This document shows positions 59,464 through 64,000 of a stretch of 64,000 nt of DNA, piece after piece. The notes under the pieces are model-generated. The model saw nothing but the letters and a program-made list of their open reading frames with translations. It searched no databases and had not been told where the DNA came from. The position numbers and the translations under genes were made by a program. Where the stretch lies: NCBI GenBank assembly GCA_013398955.1, contig VWPU01008491.1:94261-158260 (forward strand). The letters are read 5' to 3'. The number at the start of each line of letters is the position of its first letter. Positions within the stretch are counted from its first letter, which is position 1. The stretch comes from Callaeas wilsoni (taxonomy: Eukaryota; Chordata; Aves; Passeriformes; Callaeidae).

Positions 59464-59632
59464 TGCCCAGAGAGGTTGTGGACTCCCCATCCCTGGCAGT
59501 GTCCAAGGCCAGGTTGGATGGGGCTTGCAGCAGCCTGGGATAGTGGAAGGTGTCCCTGCCCATGGCAGGGCGTGGAATGAGATGATCCTTAAGGTCTCTT
59601 CCAACCCAACCCATTCCAGGATTCTGTAATTA
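59464..59632 (+). mobile_element. CR1 3' fragment
   Basis: CCAGAGAGGTTGTGGACTCC, GGTGTCCCTGCCCATGGCAG, CCAACCCAACCCATTCCAGG. In MINDY4 intron 13. Confidence 0.95.
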
Positions 59633-62600
59633 ATTTACTTTCTATGTAAGTATTTGCATTTAGGCCTTTAAACTCAAAAAAAAGAGAAAAAAAATCATGA
59701 TTAATTTGACTTATTTTGAGTGTCTAGCTTAGAATGAGATAAATCATCTCAGAAGTGCCTGGTTATCTCCCCTATAAAGTGAGAAAATCTAAATAACCTA
59801 CTCATAAAGAAATTTTACACTATAAATATCAAGTTGTGAAATGAAATCTGTTTTATAGTGACAGGTCAATGAAAAATGGCAGATTAAATGCCATCAATAA
59901 TGCAGAGCATTATACACGACAGAAACAGTCCCAACTACACTCACCTAGTGATGGATTTTAAATATGCTGTTATTAAAAAAGGAGAGAAATTCTGGCACCA
60001 GCACTAGAAATGTAATTATCTGAACACATCAGTTCAATATTCTGTGATAGACAAAAGATAAATCATGAGTTGGGGGTTGAAAACAGAATAAAAACACATT
60101 AATGGCTTTATATAAATATATGATCTTGCATATTTCATCTTGCATGTAGTCCTGCCTCCCCAGGCCAGTAAAGTGACATTAGTACTGGAACAGAAGGGAA
60201 GACAAGAACAAAGTTTCCCTTTAATTTGAACAGATACAAAAATCTTTTTCTTCACCAATGAAGAGAAAAAACTTAGAAGTAATAAAAATTCCGGCACCCA
60301 TGACAAAGTTGAATACATTATTCCTCAGAGTCCAAAAACTTGGGTGCTCTCAGGGAAATGCTCAGGCTTTGACGTTGAAACAAGCACAATTCTAATTTCT
60401 TCCACAGCATAAACGACTTCCAGTACTGGGAGATGAGGAGGCCAAAAGTACCAAGAGGTTCAAGTCAATGTGGAGCAATTACTGGAAGGTGCAGGCTCCA
60501 GCATCCCTAAACCCCCTGGCCTCGGTGTTCTCTCCATGTCCCCCATTTTTATGTTCTGCCTTGATGTTTGCTGCTCCTTTTGCTTCTTTTTTGGTCCAGC
60601 TCCATGATTTTTACGTTGTTACAGATTTTCCCTTGCAAATGGAAATTCCAGCTCGCAGCCAGGTCTGCTGGGCTGTTGTTCTAAAATCGCTGGCAACCTT
60701 AAGTATTTTTATTTCGTGGGGACGCATGCCAGGAAATGCAGGAGTTTGCGCTGCTTTGTAGATTTTTGGGTAATGAGTTTTTCATGCTCCGAGCACTAAT
60801 GATCATCACTGCCTGAACTGATAACAAATGGCCAGAGAGGAGTGAGAATTCCTGAGGAAGTTGCTGAGAACGCGTTGTTGCTTCTGGTACAGGAAGGAAT
60901 GCTGGTTCCTAACAATTGTAACCTCGTTTTAAAATTGTTTTAAAACGACCAGCGAATAATTAAAAAAGAAAAGCCATATTATAGCAGCTCAGGGGATTAA
61001 TCTTTCTGAGTGTGCAAGATGTATACTGGGATCTTCACATTGATGAGAGCTACAGGGTATTTTCCATGCATGGGAGAGAGAATGAGCTCCAAGCTGGGCT
61101 GCAAGCCCCCACTGGGGCTCACCACGGAGTGCAGGAAAGTGGTGACTGTGCAGGGCTGGTTTCAGTGACAGCTGGAGTGATCCCCACAGTCTGACTGAAG
61201 TTACAGCCCGCAGTGGAAGTGCAGCACAGCTTTCTTTCCCTGCTGGGTGCTGCCTCGCCCTCTCCCAACCCTTGGCACCTTTCCTCATGGAAAGCCATTC
61301 CTGGAGTGGGATGTGGCTCCTTTGGATGCACTCACTGGATCCTCAGCTTTCTTGAAATTCCAGCTCCTCACCAACCCTGTTTCCACATTTCCCCTAATCA
61401 GTACAACACCTTTACTGTATGAAGGCATCATTACTAGAACCCATGAGAGCAAAGACACATGGAACAGAGAAAATTCCTTGGGTGGAATCCGTCTGTGGAA
61501 AAACAGTGTGTTGCCATTTCCAGGCTACCTGGAGGCAATGCACAGAGCCTGATCTGAAACATAGGCTCATTGTGTTGCTCACAAATCAAAATGCCACTGT
61601 TTGCATAACTTTTGTCAACTTGGGGATACTTCATCAGTCACTGATAGCAGGTCACCTGTCACTCTCCGGTCAGGATTGGTCACTGGATGTCTTTTCCAGG
61701 TTTTCTCCGAAGTGTTTCTATGAGAATAAGTGAAACAATGGCTTTATCTGTGGGAGAAGTAAAAAAGGACACAGATTTTGCAAGTCAAGAGGAGGCTGTG
61801 TACTTCATTAAGGTCGGCTGCTCATAAACATTGGAAAATACACGTCAACATCTTCGTCCTTGTTGTGCTCCCACAGCTCTATTAACTACACTTCTGTAGT
61901 CCTTACTGCTTCAGAAAAGGGTGTTCAGACCTGTTTCAAAATGATCTGTGCTGTTCCCATTTTGGTGTTGGGGAATTTTGGATGTTTGGAGTTGGTTGTT
62001 TTGTGTGTTTCTTTATTTAATTAATTAATTTCAAAAGCCAATTGTTATTACATCGAATAAATCACATTTTGACTGATAAGTCTAGGATTTCTCGCACCCA
62101 ATAACTCCGTCATTGATTATTACCAATTCACCTCATTTTCTGAAATCTATTAATGAACAATTTTTCACTAGAGGGAATCAAAGGGTTGAAATGATGTTGA
62201 TCTGTGCACTTGAGCATTTATTCTTCATTCCCGTGGTGCCATTTTACTGAACTGGGGAAGTTAAATCTCCTTAGTCTGCCATTCTAATCCATCCTTGACA
62301 TAAACACACAGAAGCACCAAATCATGTTAAATGCTGCCCATTATTATGCCCTTTACCATGGTTAAATATATCTGTTTATCATCTTGGGTTTACTTCTGTA
62401 ATCATTTGTCTGGTTGCAAGCAATCTTAGAAGAATCTTCCTCTTTTGGTCCATTGGCAAACTATTTTTGCTTTTTTTTGGTTGAATGTAACAGTTCTGTC
62501 TGCCTTTACTCAGCAATTTTTTTTTTGTTCGTTTTTTTATCCTTTCCTATCTCCTTTCTGTATCATTTACTGTAAAATAACCCAAATTCTGACTCGTTAC

Positions 62601-64000
62601 CTGACCTTAAATCTCCTTCAGTCATGCAGGGCATTGAAAAGGAAAGTGATGCTCTGCTGGCTCGTGGGTTGTGGGTGGAACAAAGGGTCCCCCACCCTCA
62701 ATCCACTTTCCTTTGCTGACACCTTTTCCTGTCCCAGAGCCAGTCTCTAATTTGGAGTTCCCCTGAAATGCACCTTCTCTCCTGATGCTGTTTGGCTGCT
62801 GAAGAAAGGCTTTCTGTGAAATATCCATTTGGCTGGGCCAGGGGTGAAATTCCAATTCCAGCTTCACGTGAAGGATCCAGTCACATGGGGCACTCTCAGC
62901 TCTTGATGGAAGTAGGTTTTTCTGTGAGCCGGTTTTCTGGGAAGACCTTTTCTGAGGTAGTTTCCCCTCCACTTGAGAGTGCCTGGGAGACCAAGAGCAG
63001 GGGGAAGTTATGTCTGTGAGCAGTTCTCACTCAGGGTGTGCAGTTATGTAATATAAATAGATGTCATCATGTTTTTTACAGCTTTTGGTGTTTGAGAAAG
63101 ATGGGGAAGCTGCTGTTTTTGAGGGGAAACAGCTGTCAATTATGTTATAGTGCTAGAAACCGAGGAGCTGGACTCAACTGAAAAAAAAAAAATTTGAGAA
63201 TCTCAGAGCTCTCCAAGAGCCATTTGGGATTTTGCACCATGAGAGAAGCAGGTTAGATTTGCCAGGAAGAGTGGGAGGAGCAAATAGGAGAGATTTTGTG
63301 GGATCCAGACCTTGGTAGGGAAGAATTGAGCCCTTTTTTGTTGGGGTGAGTGAACTTCTATGCCTCCTGCTCAATGGGTTGCATGCAATTCCTGATTTTC
63401 AGGATCTTCCCTGCCTTTGAGGTTCTGTTGTGGGAATTAGGCAGAGACTCTTGTAGCCAAAATGTTCACTGGGCAAGACTTGCTTGCAACGTTAATTAAT
63501 TAATAAATGCAGAACCTTGATGAAGCACAGCGTACAGCTGCTAAAAGGTAATAAAGAATGGAGTTTGCTTGAAAGAATTTAATGTTTTTCCTTCAAAGAA
63601 AGGCAAGAATACAGGGACAATCAGTGACACAGCCTTAGCAATATTTGTGGGAGGATGTGAGACCAAGATTTGAAGCTCTGAGATTTATGTGCTTTCTAAA
63701 GTGGATAGGCAGTGGAATATATTGATGTGTGAAATGTCAGCTTCCAATGCTTGAGAGAGAGGGGACCCAGGGACAAAAGGTGATAGGAAAAGGGGGTTTT
63801 GAAGACAAGATACAGGAAAGGAGAGTAGGGTCTCACTCAAGAGAAATGTGTCAAATTTGCCGAATAAAATGTGAATATAAGGAATTTAACATTGTAGGTA
63901 AGGAATGTGAGCCAGGTGACAACAAAGGCAAGGAAGAGGAAAAGCTGAATTAGGTTTGAGGATGTTTGCTGCACTGGAGGACAAGGGACAAAGGGTAGTG

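Larger units (their letters stand above)
26260..64000 (+). other. MINDY4: MINDY4 (FAM188B) gene body, 3' part beyond the window
   Basis: Thirteen exons on the + strand splice into one open frame of 1739 nt (about 579 codons plus 2 nt). Every intron is GT-AG and phases match throughout. The product resembles vertebrate MINDY4/FAM188B over its whole length: the N terminus starting MDNAFVEEVAASLVREF, the block RGMMAGPVASPPE, VDVEDEE, the catalytic segment GIVQKKGGPCGVLAAVQ, and TPTGKYKADGILET. MINDY enzymes are cysteine proteases that trim Lys48-linked ubiquitin chains; for MINDY4 itself cellular substrates are poorly known. By my count the active-site Cys is residue 454 (exon 9) and the oxyanion Gln is residue 448 (exon 8). 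The catalytic His and the last roughly 170-180 residues, judged from the human protein as I remember it, should lie on exons right of 64000. Coding exons span at least 31 kb; intron 5 alone is 13.6 kb. No other gene was recognised inside its introns. Confidence 0.95.
57407..64000 (+). other. MINDY4: MINDY4 intron 13, truncated by the window edge
   Basis: At least 6.6 kb with one CR1 (59464-59632); otherwise unique. No segment matching the next expected coding block was found. Confidence 0.8.

Noticed and set aside
60409..60510. Exon-like open stretch after TTCTTCCACAG, considered as MINDY4 exon 14
   Set aside because: In the required phase it reads INDFQYWEMRRPKVPRG, which does not match the expected RQDFD.PTSHLIGAHGYC block, and no convincing donor follows.

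Overview
This window is vertebrate nuclear DNA, almost certainly from a bird. More than twenty pieces of CR1, the dominant avian LINE, occur on both strands, many ending in the CR1 3' tail (a CCAACCCAA-type run, then ATTCTGTGATT-like octamers). There are also several endogenous-retrovirus (ERV) LTRs and one intron-split gene with conventional GT-AG splice sites. LTR density and CR1 state suggest a songbird or other neoavian, but I cannot name a species.

Layout. Positions 1-25290 are intergenic: old CR1 fragments, one solo LTR (1144-1592), two pentanucleotide arrays that grew out of CR1 3' tails (5304-5470 and 15419-15783), and otherwise unique sequence with no exon I recognise. Positions 25290-26600 form the 5' end of the only recognised gene: a duplicated pyrimidine-rich segment carrying a near-perfect 20-bp repeat in about 19 copies, then a CpG-rich promoter and first exon. 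From 26260 to beyond the right edge lies MINDY4 (FAM188B), a K48-ubiquitin-chain deubiquitinase of the MINDY family, on the + strand. I placed 13 coding exons (26260-57406; 1739 nt, about 579 codons). Reading phase is continuous across every junction, and the encoded protein includes a LisH-like N terminus, a variable linker and the first part of the MINDY catalytic domain with the Gln/Cys active-site segment. The remaining C-terminal exons, including the catalytic His, are not in the window. Most ORFs of 60 aa or more outside these exons look like chance frames or repeat translations.

The most interesting features are: three near-identical ~446-bp solo LTRs with 4-bp target duplications; a CR1 at 34215-36108 split by two independent LTR insertions; a partial second copy of MINDY4 exon 2 ending at the window's only N (27879), which looks like an assembly join; further tandem duplications in introns 2 and 10; the polypurine/polypyrimidine array about 240 bp upstream of the MINDY4 start codon; and a long near-perfect palindrome at 41320-41362. 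I found no CRISPR array, operon, tRNA or rRNA. I did not find a convincing new biological system; the novelty is in repeat architecture and gene-structure detail.
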